From Asticcacaulis sp. ZE23SCel15 (GTDB lineage: Bacteria > Pseudomonadota > Alphaproteobacteria > Caulobacterales > Caulobacteraceae): DNA of 64,000 bases. The notes under the pieces are model-generated. The model made no database searches. It was not told the origin of the DNA and saw nothing but the letters and a program-made list of their open reading frames with translations. The DNA lies in NCBI RefSeq assembly GCF_030505395.1, contig NZ_CP130044.1:1-64000 (forward strand), given 5' to 3'. Each line of letters opens with the position of its first letter. Position 1 is the first letter of the stretch. Below, piece after piece: positions 17,560-26,816 of the stretch. Both the position numbers and the translations under genes were made by a program.

Positions 17560-18444
17560 ATGGTGATGATGAATATCAAGTCAGTGGGCATTATCGGCGC
17601 GGGTCAGATGGGGGCAGGTATCGCTCAGGTTTGCGCTCAGGCGGGTTATACTGTGCTGCTGCATGACCAAAAGATCGACGCCGTTCACGCTGCCCTTGAA
17701 AAGATCAATAAGGGCTTCAACCGCCTGATTGAAAAAGAGGTACTCACCGCTGACGACGCCAAGGCCAGCATGGGCCGCCTGCAACCGGCAGCTTCCGCCC
17801 ACGACCTGAAAGACTGCGATCTGGTGATTGAGGCTGCCACCGAAAATGAAGAGATCAAAAAAGCCATCTTCAAATCGGTCAGTGAGCACTTAAAACCTGA
17901 CGCTATTATGGCCTCCAACACGTCTTCGATCTCGATCACCCGCCTTGCGGCGGCGTCCGATCGTCCGGGCAAGTTTATCGGTTTGCATTTCATGAATCCG
18001 GTGCCGGTGATGAAGCTGGTCGAGATTATTCGCGGCATCGCCACCGACCCCGAAACCTATCAGGCGGCCGTCGAATTTGCGCAGTCCCTGGGCAAAATCA
18101 CCGCCAATTCTGAGGATTATCCGGCCTTTATCGTCAACCGCGTCCTGATCCCGATGATCAATGAAGCGATCTATACCCTGTACGAAGGTGTCGGCACGGT
18201 CGAAGCCATCGACACGGCCCTGAAACTGGGGGCCAATCACCCGATGGGGCCGCTGGAGCTTGGCGATTTCATTGGGCTTGATACGGTGCTGGCGATCATG
18301 GAAATGCTGCATGACGGTCTGGCTGACTCGAAATACCGGCCCTGCCCGCTGCTGGTGAAGTATGTCGAGGCCGGTTGGCTGGGGCGCAAAACCGGACGCG
18401 GCTTTTACGACTATCGCGGCGAAAAGCCGATCCCGACCCGTTAA
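17560..18444 (+). CDS. 3-hydroxybutyryl-CoA (3-hydroxyacyl-CoA) dehydrogenase
   Basis: NAD-dependent oxidation of 3-hydroxyacyl-CoA, in short-chain fatty acid or polyhydroxybutyrate metabolism. It has 294 residues. The dinucleotide site is GIIGAGQMGAGIAQ; the catalytic His-Glu pair lies in GLHFMNPVPVMKLVEII; the C-terminal domain has NHPMGPLELGDFIGLD. The monofunctional length indicates a Hbd/PaaH-type enzyme rather than a FadB fusion. An AGGTG site precedes ATG 17560; a second ATG lies 6 nt downstream. Confidence 0.95.
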   Translation: MVMMNIKSVGIIGAGQMGAGIAQVCAQAGYTVLLHDQKIDAVHAALEKINKGFNRLIEKEVLTADDAKASMGRLQPAASAHDLKDCDLVIEAATENEEIKKAIFKSVSEHLKPDAIMASNTSSISITRLAAASDRPGKFIGLHFMNPVPVMKLVEIIRGIATDPETYQAAVEFAQSLGKITANSEDYPAFIVNRVLIPMINEAIYTLYEGVGTVEAIDTALKLGANHPMGPLELGDFIGLDTVLAIMEMLHDGLADSKYRPCPLLVKYVEAGWLGRKTGRGFYDYRGEKPIPTR

Positions 18445-18458
18445 GACAAGAGCCCTGC

Positions 18459-18914
18459 GTGCTTCAGCTTAGACAGCCAGTCTTTCCATGGATGGTCACC
18501 AGCCTGATCGGGGCAATGGTGCTGCATGGCTGCGTGTGGTTTTTCGCGCGGTTGCTTGCGGTAGGCGGCGGTGATGCTGCATTAGAAGCCCCCAGACAAG
18601 TTGGACTAGCCTTTTTTTGGATGGTTGGTGCACTGGCCATATGGTCAGTTAAAGCCCCTTCATCCAGAATCACAGCAGCATTAACAGTTCTAATATGCGC
18701 AGGAATGACTGGGGTATTGGGTAGCGTGCTAGTCTTTTTACAATTGCTGTTACATATGACGGCCCCATTAGAAAAGCATGGTCCGGTTATGTTTGTTGGT
18801 ATGAGCCTGTTAATGATCCTGACACAAGTATTAATAGCCATACCCGCCGCCATAACGCTGCAACAGATAGCTCTGAAACGCCGCATAATCCCAATGACGG
18901 CGCGAGATGCCTGA
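18459..18914 (+). CDS. AT-rich membrane protein, unknown
   Basis: About 151 residues with four hydrophobic helices (TSLIGAMVLHGCVWFFARLL; LAFFWMVGALAIW; ALTVLICAGMTGVLGSVLVFLQLLL; FVGMSLLMILTQVLIAIPAAITL). The open frame extends back into the dehydrogenase gene; I chose GTG 18459 because it lies 12 nt after that gene's stop. Its 3' end overlaps the DUF418 start by 8 nt, so the two may be coupled. Base composition is more AT-rich than either neighbour. No family recognised. Confidence 0.6.
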   Translation: MLQLRQPVFPWMVTSLIGAMVLHGCVWFFARLLAVGGGDAALEAPRQVGLAFFWMVGALAIWSVKAPSSRITAALTVLICAGMTGVLGSVLVFLQLLLHMTAPLEKHGPVMFVGMSLLMILTQVLIAIPAAITLQQIALKRRIIPMTARDA

Positions 18915-20109
18915 CGCTGACGCCCGCCGTATTGTCTATCTGGATATCGTGCGGGGCCTGAGCATTCTGGGCATATTGTTTGTTAATGCCGTAGCCTTTG
19001 CCATGCCGATGCATGTCTATGTCAACCCGGCCTTGTCGCCGCTGGGCATGACCTCCGCCGACATCGCCGTGTGGTGGGTCGATGAGGTGTTTTTTACCGG
19101 CAAGTTCATCACGATCTTCTCGATGCTGTTCGGGGTCAGCCTCTATCTGATCAGCGCATCAGAGCCGGACGACCTGCCACTGCCTCAGCGGGTCATCGGG
19201 CGCAGGTTGGGGTGGATGGTCATCTTTGGCCTGATCCACGGCGCGCTGATCTGGTACGGGGATATTTTGCTGCTCTATGCCATATGCGGGTTCGTGTTTT
19301 TTAGCTGGCGTAACCTTGGAGCCAAGCAGCTACTGGTGGCGGGCAGCGTGCTTTATCTGGTCGGCAATGGCATTATCCTGTGGCCCGCGATTAATGACGG
19401 CATCGGGGTTATACCTGAACCGTCCGTGCCCCTGCCCGATCTGCTGAATCCGATTATTGAGCAGATGGGTTCAGGCTTTACAGGTTCGCTGAGCGGTAAT
19501 TTCGCCATGTGGTCGCAAAGCATCGTCAATGAAATCCTGTTCTACCTGCCGGTGACGATCGGGCTGATGATGATGGGTCTGGGCCTGTTCAAATCCGGCT
19601 TTTTCAGGGGCGAGAGCCGCCGTACCACCTATGCCGCGGTCATCGCCCTTGCCGGGGTCAGCCTTGCCCTGATCGGCTGGCAGGCCGCCGTGATAATCGA
19701 CGAAGGCTTTCCCTCCGTCCGGATTATGGGGCTTTATGCCGTCGCCAATGAATATCTGTCGATCATCGTCAGTCTGGGCTATGTATCGGCACTGATCCTG
19801 ATCGCCAAAACCGATATCGGTTTAAAGCTGTTGTCGCCCTTGCGCGATGCCGGGCGCATGGCCTTTACCAACTATCTGCTGCAATCGCTGATCATGACGG
19901 TAATATTTTATGGTGGTCGCGCCCCGGAAAGCTGGGGCCTTGGGCTTTATGGCACGGTGGGTAATGCGAGCCTTGTGCCGATTGTGGTCGCCATCTGGGT
20001 GGGACAACTTCTCTTCAGCAGCCTGTGGATGCGCGCCTTCCGGTATGGGCCGTTCGAGTGGGTGTGGCGGTGCTTAAGCCATCAGCGGCTTGTGGCGATC
20101 TTAAAGTAA
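18907..20109 (+). CDS. DUF418 family multi-pass membrane protein (YeiB-like)
   Basis: A 400-residue inner-membrane protein of ~10 helices. The N-terminal RIVYLDIVRGLSILGILFVN is the signature of the DUF418/YeiB group, related to acyltransferase-3 and HgsNAT-like membrane proteins; the C-terminal DUF418 half contains LRDAGRMAFTNYLLQSLIMTVIFYG. Function is not established for the family. It overlaps the preceding membrane-protein gene by 8 nt. Its stop codon lies inside the left arm of the large palindrome that follows. Confidence 0.88.
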   Translation: MPDADARRIVYLDIVRGLSILGILFVNAVAFAMPMHVYVNPALSPLGMTSADIAVWWVDEVFFTGKFITIFSMLFGVSLYLISASEPDDLPLPQRVIGRRLGWMVIFGLIHGALIWYGDILLLYAICGFVFFSWRNLGAKQLLVAGSVLYLVGNGIILWPAINDGIGVIPEPSVPLPDLLNPIIEQMGSGFTGSLSGNFAMWSQSIVNEILFYLPVTIGLMMMGLGLFKSGFFRGESRRTTYAAVIALAGVSLALIGWQAAVIIDEGFPSVRIMGLYAVANEYLSIIVSLGYVSALILIAKTDIGLKLLSPLRDAGRMAFTNYLLQSLIMTVIFYGGRAPESWGLGLYGTVGNASLVPIVVAIWVGQLLFSSLWMRAFRYGPFEWVWRCLSHQRLVAILK

Positions 20110-20261
20110 GTAAGAGCCCCCACCACCACGCCAACAAGTTGCCGCGGTCCCCCTCCCCGGCACGCCGGGGAGGTATATTAAAACAATTCCTATACCTCCC
20201 CAGTTTACTGGGGAGGGGGACCGTTTTGCGCAGCAAAAGGGTGGTGGGGGCTCTTACTTAC
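20106..20261. repeat. Composite palindromic element
   Basis: The outermost arms, 20106-20127 and 20240-20261, are a perfect 22-bp inverted repeat (it begins GTAAGTAAGAGCCCCC). Inside, 20145-20158 pairs with 20210-20223 over 14 bp (CGGTCCCCCTCCCC). Two further hairpins sit in the core: CCTCCCCGG-CACG-CCGGGGAGG and CCTCCCCAGT-TT-ACTGGGGAGG. The stop codons of both convergent genes lie within the outer arms. It resembles a REP/BIME-like repeat and may also stop transcription both ways. Confidence 0.8.
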
Positions 20262-20920
20262 ACTTCGGACCACATACGGAGCAGATTCCCGACCGACTTA
20301 TCGACCATCAGCTTTTGCGCGCTTTCGGGCAGGCTGGCGCGCACCTGATCAAGGTCAAACAGCACCTCACGCTGATCGTCGCGTCGGATCTGACTCTGCA
20401 CCCAGCCGACGCAGGCACGCCGCTCCCCATCGGTCACCGGCGTTACCTGATGCAAAAGGCCGGTGCGGTAGACAATCATATCCCCGGCCGCAAGCCGCAC
20501 ATCGCGCACCCCTTCGACACTTTCGAGCGACAATGCCCCGCCCTCATAGCTGTCTCGCGGCGACAGAAACAGGGTAAACGACAAATCGGTGCGCAGATGC
20601 CCGCCCGCCTCATCCTTCATCATGGCGTCATCCGTGTGCATCCCGTAGGCATTGCCAACCCCGTACCGGCTCAAGATCAGGCGCGACCACTTCGCCGGAC
20701 GGACATAGGACATAAACAGCGGATGGCGCTCCATCGCTTTACGCAAGAACCCGCGCAGGGCAATCGCCTTCGGGTCACGCCAGTCGGCCTGCTGGTTCGA
20801 CTTGACCTTGCGCGCCGCCGCCCCCGCGGTTTGCTTGCCGTCGGTCAACCGCATATCATCAAACAGGGCCGTCACACGCTTAAGGTCTTCGTCATCCAGT
20901 ACGCGATTGATCAGCAGCAT
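20258..20920 (-). CDS. Fe(II)/2-oxoglutarate hydroxylase, PiuC/YbiX type
   Basis: PKHD-type dioxygenase of 220 residues. The iron ligands are visible: H-x-D in GMHTDDAMM and the distal histidine in GLLHQVTPVT, with the 2-oxoglutarate arginine in RRACVGWVQS. In other bacteria piuC is linked to TonB siderophore receptors and iron starvation; no receptor is present here. The frame opens 105 nt upstream, but ATG 20920 gives the family N-terminus (MLLINRVLDDEDL) and normal length, with AAGG 7 nt upstream. Confidence 0.93.
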   Translation of the reverse strand: MLLINRVLDDEDLKRVTALFDDMRLTDGKQTAGAAARKVKSNQQADWRDPKAIALRGFLRKAMERHPLFMSYVRPAKWSRLILSRYGVGNAYGMHTDDAMMKDEAGGHLRTDLSFTLFLSPRDSYEGGALSLESVEGVRDVRLAAGDMIVYRTGLLHQVTPVTDGERRACVGWVQSQIRRDDQREVLFDLDQVRASLPESAQKLMVDKSVGNLLRMWSEV

Positions 20921-21045
20921 GTCGGACCTTAATTTACGTCGTAAGCCAAAAACTAATATTGCGAACCACTTGCAAAGTCGCGCATGGTGCGGTACAGACC
21001 ACACCACATTGATATATGGCGTCAACTTATTTCGGGTGATTTTAG

Positions 21046-21816
21046 ATGATCGAGTTCAAACCTAAACTATGGACCGGCGCGGCCGGCGGCCTGATGATGC
21101 TTGGGGCGCTTAGCGCCTGCGGTGAAAAGCCAAAGGACGGCACGGCCACCAAGACCGAAGACGCCGCCGCCAGTGCGGATGCGGCCAATACTGCCGTTGT
21201 CGCCGGTGGCGAAGCCGGTGAAGGTGGCGCGGTTCTGGCCTATTCATCGATCCCGGAATCGAGCCGTTTGACCCTGCGTTTGCAGCACATCAAGGGCTTT
21301 TTGCTGGTCGGTCAAAAGGTCGCCAAATCGGCTGATGGTACCGAAGGGGCGGCTATTGTTATCGGTCAGGGCCTGTCGGAAGCGCTCGATCCGCAGGAGC
21401 CGAAACTGGCCGCCGCTGGTCTCGATGTTGCGGCTGTGCGCAAGGCTGCGGAAACCGGTTCTGAGGCCGACATCAAGGCCGCGATTGCCGCCATTGACGC
21501 CGCCTATGCCAAGAACCCCGGCGTGGCCAAAGATACCGCCATCGGCATGGCCGAACTGACGCAAGGCCTTTATGCCGAAGTCCTCAAGGAAGGCATTATC
21601 GACCCAACCGAATATCTGCACTCACAGGGTGCCGCCCTGTCGCTGAAGGATCTGGTCGCGCGTGAAAAGTCGCTGGCCCCCATCAAGGCCGATGTCGATG
21701 CCCTGGCCGCCTACTGGCCGACCACGCTGGCCCCGGAAGAGGCCGCCAAGATCGTTGATAAATCCAAGGTCGTGTCATCGGTCAGCCGTATAGAGCTTTC
21801 GATCAACTCGCTGTAA
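21046..21816 (+). CDS. Putative lipoprotein, unknown
   Basis: A 256-residue exported protein. The signal peptide ends in the lipobox LSAC (about residue 25), followed by an Ala/Gly/Asp-rich linker and a mostly helical domain (RLTLRLQHIKGFLLVGQKVAK; AYAKNPGVAKDTAIGMAELTQGLYAEVLKEGIIDP). It is strongly alanine-rich. I do not recognise a family. It is monocistronic, divergent from the PiuC-type gene, and followed by a strong terminator. Confidence 0.75.
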   Translation: MIEFKPKLWTGAAGGLMMLGALSACGEKPKDGTATKTEDAAASADAANTAVVAGGEAGEGGAVLAYSSIPESSRLTLRLQHIKGFLLVGQKVAKSADGTEGAAIVIGQGLSEALDPQEPKLAAAGLDVAAVRKAAETGSEADIKAAIAAIDAAYAKNPGVAKDTAIGMAELTQGLYAEVLKEGIIDPTEYLHSQGAALSLKDLVAREKSLAPIKADVDALAAYWPTTLAPEEAAKIVDKSKVVSSVSRIELSINSL

Positions 21817-21911
21817 TTAAGGTGTTATTGATCTGCGCACCCGCCGCACTGTGGTCCTCAGTCACGGTGCGGCCCGGACAACCTGAACCCGGCACATGCG
21901 CAGACATATAA

Positions 21912-21945
21912 GGGCGGCGATCCATCCCCGATCGCCGCCCTTTTT
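21912..21945 (+). terminator. Intrinsic terminator
   Basis: GGGCGGCGATC (21912-21922) and GATCGCCGCCC (21930-21940) form an 11-bp stem with a 7-nt loop followed by TTTTT. It ends the lipoprotein transcript. Confidence 0.88.
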
Positions 21946-21957
21946 ACTAATCCCGCT

Positions 21958-23049
21958 TTACGCCCGCTCTGGATCTGGGCGGCACACGAAATAGGCATTG
22001 ACCGGATCGTGGGCCAGACGCGACATCTGAATGCGATTAAACCCGGCCTCTTTCAGCATCCGCTCGGCCAGTTCGACACCCCACATAGTCCCAAGGCCAG
22101 CACCACCCTGCCCCAGCGATACCGGCGTGCAGTGGGTTGTCGACATCATATAAAGCATCGGCGCGAACGGGTTATTGATATTGTTTTCGAGGTAACTCGA
22201 CCCGCCAATATCCTGCATCAGGAACGTCCCCGCCGGATGCAACGACCGACGTACGCTTTTGAGCACACCCGCCGGATCTTTCTGGTCGTGGATGGCGTCA
22301 AAGGCCAGGACCAGATCAAACAGCCCCAAATGCCCGGCTTCGGTCAGATCGCAGGCTTTGAAGTTAAGATTGTTTAGCCCCAACTCCACCGCCTGATTGG
22401 CCGTATCTTCAAAAGCATCGGCACACAGATCAAAGCCGATGAACCGGCTATTGGGGAAGCGCCGGGCCAGTTTAAACAACGCCCGCCCGGCCCCGCACCC
22501 AACATCCGCCACCTCAATGCCGCGCTCCAGCTTATCGGTCAAACCCGGCACCAGCGGCAGAATATGATCAAACAAAGCATTGACCACGCTTTGCTGGCTG
22601 TCCTCGGCCATGACCGTGTAAAAGCGACCGCAGTGATGATACTGCAAGCCGCCGCCATCACGGAATCGCTCAACGATGCGATCTTCGACCCCGGCTGCGG
22701 TGGCGATAAATTGCGACGGCACCGCCAGATTAAATTCGGCCTCGCGCGTCAGAACCGCGGCGTGTTCGGCGGGCAGGCTGTAGGTACGTGCCAGCGGATC
22801 ATACTCAACAACCCCAGAGGTCACCATGACCGCCAGCCATTCGCGTACATAGCGCTCCGACAGCCCGGCCGCGGCGGCCAGCCCCTCGGACGTGGTCGAT
22901 GGAGGGCGTGCAAATGTATCAAACAGTCCGGTGCGATGACCGACCGAGGTCATCAGCATCAAAGCCGCATGGTTCAGCGCCGTGACCATCTTGCCGGTAA
23001 AGGCTTCGCATTTGGCCTGATCAAAGTGGGTGTGGGTAATCGCATTCAT
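21958..23049 (-). CDS. SAM-dependent methyltransferase with winged-helix N-terminus
   Basis: A 363-residue class I methyltransferase. Residues ~40-115 form a winged-helix-like dimerisation domain (TTSEGLAAAAGLSERYVREWLAVMV); the SAM site is VADVGCGAGRALFKLA, with FDLVLAFDAIHDQKDP as motif IV region. The architecture resembles O-methyltransferases and rhodoquinone/ubiquinone-type methyltransferases, but the substrate cannot be told. It is divergent from a GlxA-type regulator with a shared operator-like dyad between them, so it is probably controlled by that regulator. Confidence 0.86.
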   Translation of the reverse strand: MNAITHTHFDQAKCEAFTGKMVTALNHAALMLMTSVGHRTGLFDTFARPPSTTSEGLAAAAGLSERYVREWLAVMVTSGVVEYDPLARTYSLPAEHAAVLTREAEFNLAVPSQFIATAAGVEDRIVERFRDGGGLQYHHCGRFYTVMAEDSQQSVVNALFDHILPLVPGLTDKLERGIEVADVGCGAGRALFKLARRFPNSRFIGFDLCADAFEDTANQAVELGLNNLNFKACDLTEAGHLGLFDLVLAFDAIHDQKDPAGVLKSVRRSLHPAGTFLMQDIGGSSYLENNINNPFAPMLYMMSTTHCTPVSLGQGGAGLGTMWGVELAERMLKEAGFNRIQMSRLAHDPVNAYFVCRPDPERA

Positions 23050-23062
23050 TATCGTCTCCTTT

Positions 23063-23084
23063 GGTGTGAAATTGTGATCACACC
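23063..23084. promoter_or_regulatory. Operator-like dyad between methyltransferase and regulator
   Basis: GGTGTGA (23063-23069), 8 nt, TCACACC (23078-23084) is a perfect 7-bp dyad. Overlapping it, TGTGATCACA (23073-23082) is a perfect 10-bp palindrome. It lies 14-35 nt upstream of the methyltransferase start, where a repressor or activator of this divergent pair could bind; a Crp-like protein is another possibility. Confidence 0.45.
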
Positions 23085-23187
23085 ATGTAGAGAACTCCGT
23101 TATTGCCGGTTAGGGACAAACCTGACATCTTCGGTTCAAATCAGACACTCCCCACCCATTTAAAGCCTTTCACAGGCGATATCTGAC

Positions 23188-24210
23188 ATGATGACACCGG
23201 CGCTCACGGTCACCATTATCGGCTCCCCCTATTCCAGTTCATCGGGCATGTTTGTGTTCATGGATGTGCTGTCGTCGGTCGGGCGCGACTGGTCGCTGCT
23301 GACCGGCGAAGGCATTCAGGCTCCCCGCTTTGTGCCGACAGTGAAATCTTTGGATGGTGAGCCGTTTACGGCCCCTAACGGCATGGTTCATATCCCGCAT
23401 GGGCCGCTGATCTTTGGCGACTATCCCGATATTGTGCTTATTCCGGACCAATATATCGCGCCCTCCGGCCCGTTCCCCAACGAATTTGCCGCTATTGGCG
23501 ACTGGATCAAAGCCGCCTATGCCAATGGCTCGATCGTTGCGTCGGTCTGCTCCGGCACCATGCTGCTGGCCCATACGGGGCTGTTGTCGGGGCTGGAGGC
23601 CACGACCCATTGGGGGTTCTGCGATGCCATGGGCCAGCTATTCCCGGATATCAAAGTGCGCCGGGAGCGGCTGCTGGTGCCAGCGGGCGATGGTCATCGC
23701 CTGATTACTGCCGGCGGGCCGTCCTCCTGGCATGACGTTGTGCTATATCTGATTGCGCGATTGGCCGGGATAGATGAAGCGCGCAAAATCGCCCGGCTAT
23801 ATCTGCTTAACTGGCACGCGGATGGTCAGTTGCCCTATGCCTGTCTGTCGATTTCGCGCCAGCATGATGACCTGTCGATCCGTGAGGCGCAGGTCTGGGC
23901 CGCCGATAACTATGCGCACCCGGCACCGGTGCGGGAAATGGCGCGCCATTGCGGGCTGAATGAGCGTAGTTTCCTACGCCGGTTCCAAAAGGCCACGGGC
24001 CAGTCGCCGCTCGATTACATCCGTCATCTGCGCCTTGAAGAGGCCAAGCAAATGCTGGAAACCAGCGATCAGGCGCCGGATGATATCGCCGCCGAAGTCG
24101 GTTACGAAGAACCCGCCGCCTTTCGCGCCCTGTTCAAAAAAGCCGTCGGCATGACACCGCTGGCCTACCGGCGGCGCCACAGATTGCCTGCCATTTCCAT
24201 TCCGATTTAG
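23188..24210 (+). CDS. GlxA-family transcriptional regulator (DJ-1/PfpI + AraC)
   Basis: A 340-residue two-domain regulator. Residues ~1-190 form a DJ-1/PfpI amidotransferase-like ligand domain with the cysteine elbow VASVCSGTMLLAHTGLLSG. Residues ~225-325 form an AraC DNA-binding domain with two HTH motifs (VREMARHCGLNERSFLRRFQKATGQSPLDYI and DDIAAEVGYEEPAAFRALFKKAVGMTPLAYRR). The likely target is the divergent methyltransferase. The inducer is unknown; relatives sense amines or carnitine-like compounds. Confidence 0.92.
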   Translation: MMTPALTVTIIGSPYSSSSGMFVFMDVLSSVGRDWSLLTGEGIQAPRFVPTVKSLDGEPFTAPNGMVHIPHGPLIFGDYPDIVLIPDQYIAPSGPFPNEFAAIGDWIKAAYANGSIVASVCSGTMLLAHTGLLSGLEATTHWGFCDAMGQLFPDIKVRRERLLVPAGDGHRLITAGGPSSWHDVVLYLIARLAGIDEARKIARLYLLNWHADGQLPYACLSISRQHDDLSIREAQVWAADNYAHPAPVREMARHCGLNERSFLRRFQKATGQSPLDYIRHLRLEEAKQMLETSDQAPDDIAAEVGYEEPAAFRALFKKAVGMTPLAYRRRHRLPAISIPI

Positions 24211-24336
24211 ATTTTCCCTTACATCCGCCGTCTGTAAAATCGTGAGATTTGAGACAAATAATAGCTGCCAATCGCCGCAGGTACATTGAGTACCTGCAAG
24301 CGCAGACTGCGTATTAGTTGTCCAAAGACCGCGATT

Positions 24337-25065
24337 TTACTGGGTAAGGAGGTGATCGAGAAGCGCTTTCACCTCCGGCTGATCCCAATGGGCCTCGCCC
24401 TCCAGGCGGGCGACTTCGCGGCCCTGCTTGTCGATAATCAGGGTCGTCGGCATGGCGTTGACGACATAGTTCGACGGCGCGGCGAAATGCGGATCGTTAT
24501 AGATCCCCAGCGGCTCATGCACGCCGATGAAGCTTTTGACATCGGGCAGCTTGTCTTCGGTATCGACACTCAGCGGCAGCACTTTCATCTGATCGACCGG
24601 ATACATGCCTTGCAGTCGGGCCAAGGTAGGCATTTCGACCCGGCACGGCGCGCACCAGGTCGCCCAGACGTTCAGCACCACGACCTTGCCCGCAAAATCG
24701 CTGACGTGGATGGGCTTTTTGTCACCGTCATAAAATTCAATATCTGTCAGAGGCCTTGGCGTTTCATGGGTGATCAATTTAGCCAGCGTACCCGTGGCGT
24801 AGGCTTTCAGCGGCCCTTGTGCGGAAGGCGGGGCGACGGCCTGAACCGCCTTGCTGTCGGGCTTCATGGCAATGACCGCAAACAAACCCGCCCCAAGCAA
24901 CGCCACCACAGCCAAACCAATCGCCATCCCCAGACGGCGCTTATTCTTTTTGTCTTCAACGATTTTAGACTTTACCTGATCTTGGGACTTGGCCTGAACC
25001 TGTTCCGAGGTTAAGGGTGCATCACCTTTTTTCTCACCGTTGTTTTCGTCCGGAACTTCACCCAT
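24337..25065 (-). CDS. TlpA-like membrane-anchored thioredoxin
   Basis: A 242-residue thiol-disulfide reductase anchored in the inner membrane. A hydrophilic N-terminus of ~44 residues precedes one membrane helix (about 45-66), then a periplasmic thioredoxin fold with [13 protein letters not shown] and the cis-proline AMPTTL. A role in reducing cytochrome c or other periplasmic thiols is typical. If ATG 25065 is right, its start codon overlaps argH's on the opposite strand; a shorter start at 24927 would remove the overlap and most of the hydrophilic N-terminus. Confidence 0.9.
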   Translation of the reverse strand: MGEVPDENNGEKKGDAPLTSEQVQAKSQDQVKSKIVEDKKNKRRLGMAIGLAVVALLGAGLFAVIAMKPDSKAVQAVAPPSAQGPLKAYATGTLAKLITHETPRPLTDIEFYDGDKKPIHVSDFAGKVVVLNVWATWCAPCRVEMPTLARLQGMYPVDQMKVLPLSVDTEDKLPDVKSFIGVHEPLGIYNDPHFAAPSNYVVNAMPTTLIIDKQGREVARLEGEAHWDQPEVKALLDHLLTQ

Positions 25066-26482
25066 GACCGATCAATCCGACCCCCAAAAGCCAGCGGCCC
25101 CGGAAGGCCAGAAAATGTGGGGCGGTCGCTTCAATGCCAAGCCCGATCAGATCATGCAGGCCATCAATGTCTCCATTGAGGTCGACAAGCGCCTGTGGGC
25201 TCAGGACATTGCGGGCTCACGCGCCCACGCCGCCATGTTAAGCCAGCAAGGTATCATAAGTTCTGACGATGCCCAACAGATTGATACCGGTTTGGCGACA
25301 ATTGCCGAAGAGATTCAATCAGGTGTATTCCCGTTCCGTGCGGAATTTGAGGACATTCACATGAATGTCGAGGCGCGCCTGCGTGAACTGATCGGTGCCA
25401 CTGCCGGGCGTTTACATACCGCCCGCTCGCGCAATGATCAGGTCGCGACCGATTTTCGCCTGTGGGTGCGGGCTCAGGTCGATCAGACCATCGTGCAATT
25501 GACCGACCTGCAACAGGCCTTGCTGGAGCGCGCTGAGGAATATGCCGACGCCCTGATGCCGGGATTTACCCATCTTCAACCTGCCCAGCCGGTGACCTTT
25601 GGCCATCACCTGATGGCCTATGTCGAAATGTTCAGCCGCGATGCGTCACGCTTTGCCGATGCCCGCGTGCGCATGAATGAAAACCCACTGGGGTCGGCGG
25701 CCCTGGCTGGCTCGCCCTTCAATATCGACCGCTTTGCGACGTCCGCAGCACTTGGTTTTGACCGGCCGATGGGCAATAGCCTTGATGGGGTCTCCGCTCG
25801 CGATTTCGCGCTCGAATCCTTAAGCCACGCCAGCATTTGCGCCGGTCACCTGTCGCGTCTGGCCGAAGAAATCGTCATCTGGACCACGCCGCAGTTTGGG
25901 TTCGTTAAACTGTCCGATGCCTTTTCGACCGGTTCCTCGATCATGCCGCAAAAGCGCAACCCCGATGCCGCCGAGCTGGTGCGCGCCAAGACTGGCCGCA
26001 TCACAGGCGCGCTGATGGCGCTTACCACCGTCATGAAGGGTCTGCCGCTCGCCTATTCCAAGGACATGCAGGAAGACAAACCGCCAGTATTCGAAGCGTT
26101 TGATGCCCTTGATCTGGCGCTGGCCGCCATGACCGGCATGGTGCGCGATCTTAAGGCCAATACCGAGCGCATGAAGGCCGCCGCCTCCGGCGGGTTTTCG
26201 ACCGCCACCGACCTTGCCGACTGGCTGGTACGTAACCTCAACATGCCGTTCCGCGATGCTCACCACGTTACGGGGGCTGCGGTAAAGCTTGCCGAAAGCC
26301 GTGACATTGATCTGGCGCAATTAAGCCTCAATGACCTGCAAAAACTTGACGCGGGCATTACCGATGATGTGTATATGGTTTTGACTCCCGAAGCCTCCTG
26401 TGCGTCGCGCCAAAGCTATGGCGGCACGGCTCCGGATCAGGTGCGTTTGCAAATCGAGCGCCACAAACAGCGCTTAAACTAA
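25064..26482 (+). CDS. argH: Argininosuccinate lyase
   Basis: Last step of arginine synthesis: argininosuccinate to arginine and fumarate. It has 472 residues. Landmarks are KMWGGRF at the N-terminus, [24 protein letters not shown]-like [17 protein letters not shown], and the mobile catalytic loop [21 protein letters not shown] 25064 overlaps the tlpA-like start codon on the opposite strand. The lipoprotein gene starts ~15 nt downstream and lysA follows, a familiar argH-lptM-lysA order. Confidence 0.98.
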   Translation: MTDQSDPQKPAAPEGQKMWGGRFNAKPDQIMQAINVSIEVDKRLWAQDIAGSRAHAAMLSQQGIISSDDAQQIDTGLATIAEEIQSGVFPFRAEFEDIHMNVEARLRELIGATAGRLHTARSRNDQVATDFRLWVRAQVDQTIVQLTDLQQALLERAEEYADALMPGFTHLQPAQPVTFGHHLMAYVEMFSRDASRFADARVRMNENPLGSAALAGSPFNIDRFATSAALGFDRPMGNSLDGVSARDFALESLSHASICAGHLSRLAEEIVIWTTPQFGFVKLSDAFSTGSSIMPQKRNPDAAELVRAKTGRITGALMALTTVMKGLPLAYSKDMQEDKPPVFEAFDALDLALAAMTGMVRDLKANTERMKAAASGGFSTATDLADWLVRNLNMPFRDAHHVTGAAVKLAESRDIDLAQLSLNDLQKLDAGITDDVYMVLTPEASCASRQSYGGTAPDQVRLQIERHKQRLN

Positions 26483-26497
26483 AAGGGATTTAAGGTG

Positions 26498-26782
26498 ATG
26501 GTGAAACTGGGGAAAGCCGCTCTCATTCTCGGCGTGGCAATGGGGCTGGGTCTAAGCGCCTGCGGTAAGCAGGGCGATCTTGAAAAAGCGCCGCCATTGT
26601 GGGGCAAGGAAGCCAAGGCCGAGCGCGACGCCATCAAGACCGCCGAAGCCCAGGGCAAGAAGACCGAAAAATCACTGCCGCGCGCCAGCGATAAACCGGC
26701 CGCTGCCGATCCGTACTACAGCAACAACGTCAAGGTGCAGGACGCCCCGCTTGAGGGCACGGGCAATTCCCAGCGCCAATAG
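26498..26782 (+). CDS. lptM: LptM-like small lipoprotein
   Basis: A 94-residue lipoprotein with lipobox LSAC followed by GKQGDLEKAPP, matching the short conserved CG-x-KG-x-L-type motif of the LptM/YifL family, which helps mature the LPS translocon LptDE in E. coli. The remainder is a hydrophilic, Lys/Ala-rich disordered tail, longer than in E. coli. Its position between argH and lysA supports the assignment. The frame opens at GTG 26495; ATG 26498 is preferred. Confidence 0.8.
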   Translation: MVKLGKAALILGVAMGLGLSACGKQGDLEKAPPLWGKEAKAERDAIKTAEAQGKKTEKSLPRASDKPAAADPYYSNNVKVQDAPLEGTGNSQRQ

Positions 26783-26816
26783 CCAGACTAAGTAACACCT
26801 AAAAGATAAGAGTTCG

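Noticed and set aside
20025-20348. A plus-strand frame across the composite palindrome.
   Set aside because: It translates the palindromic repeat and antisense of the PiuC-type gene; no protein-like features.
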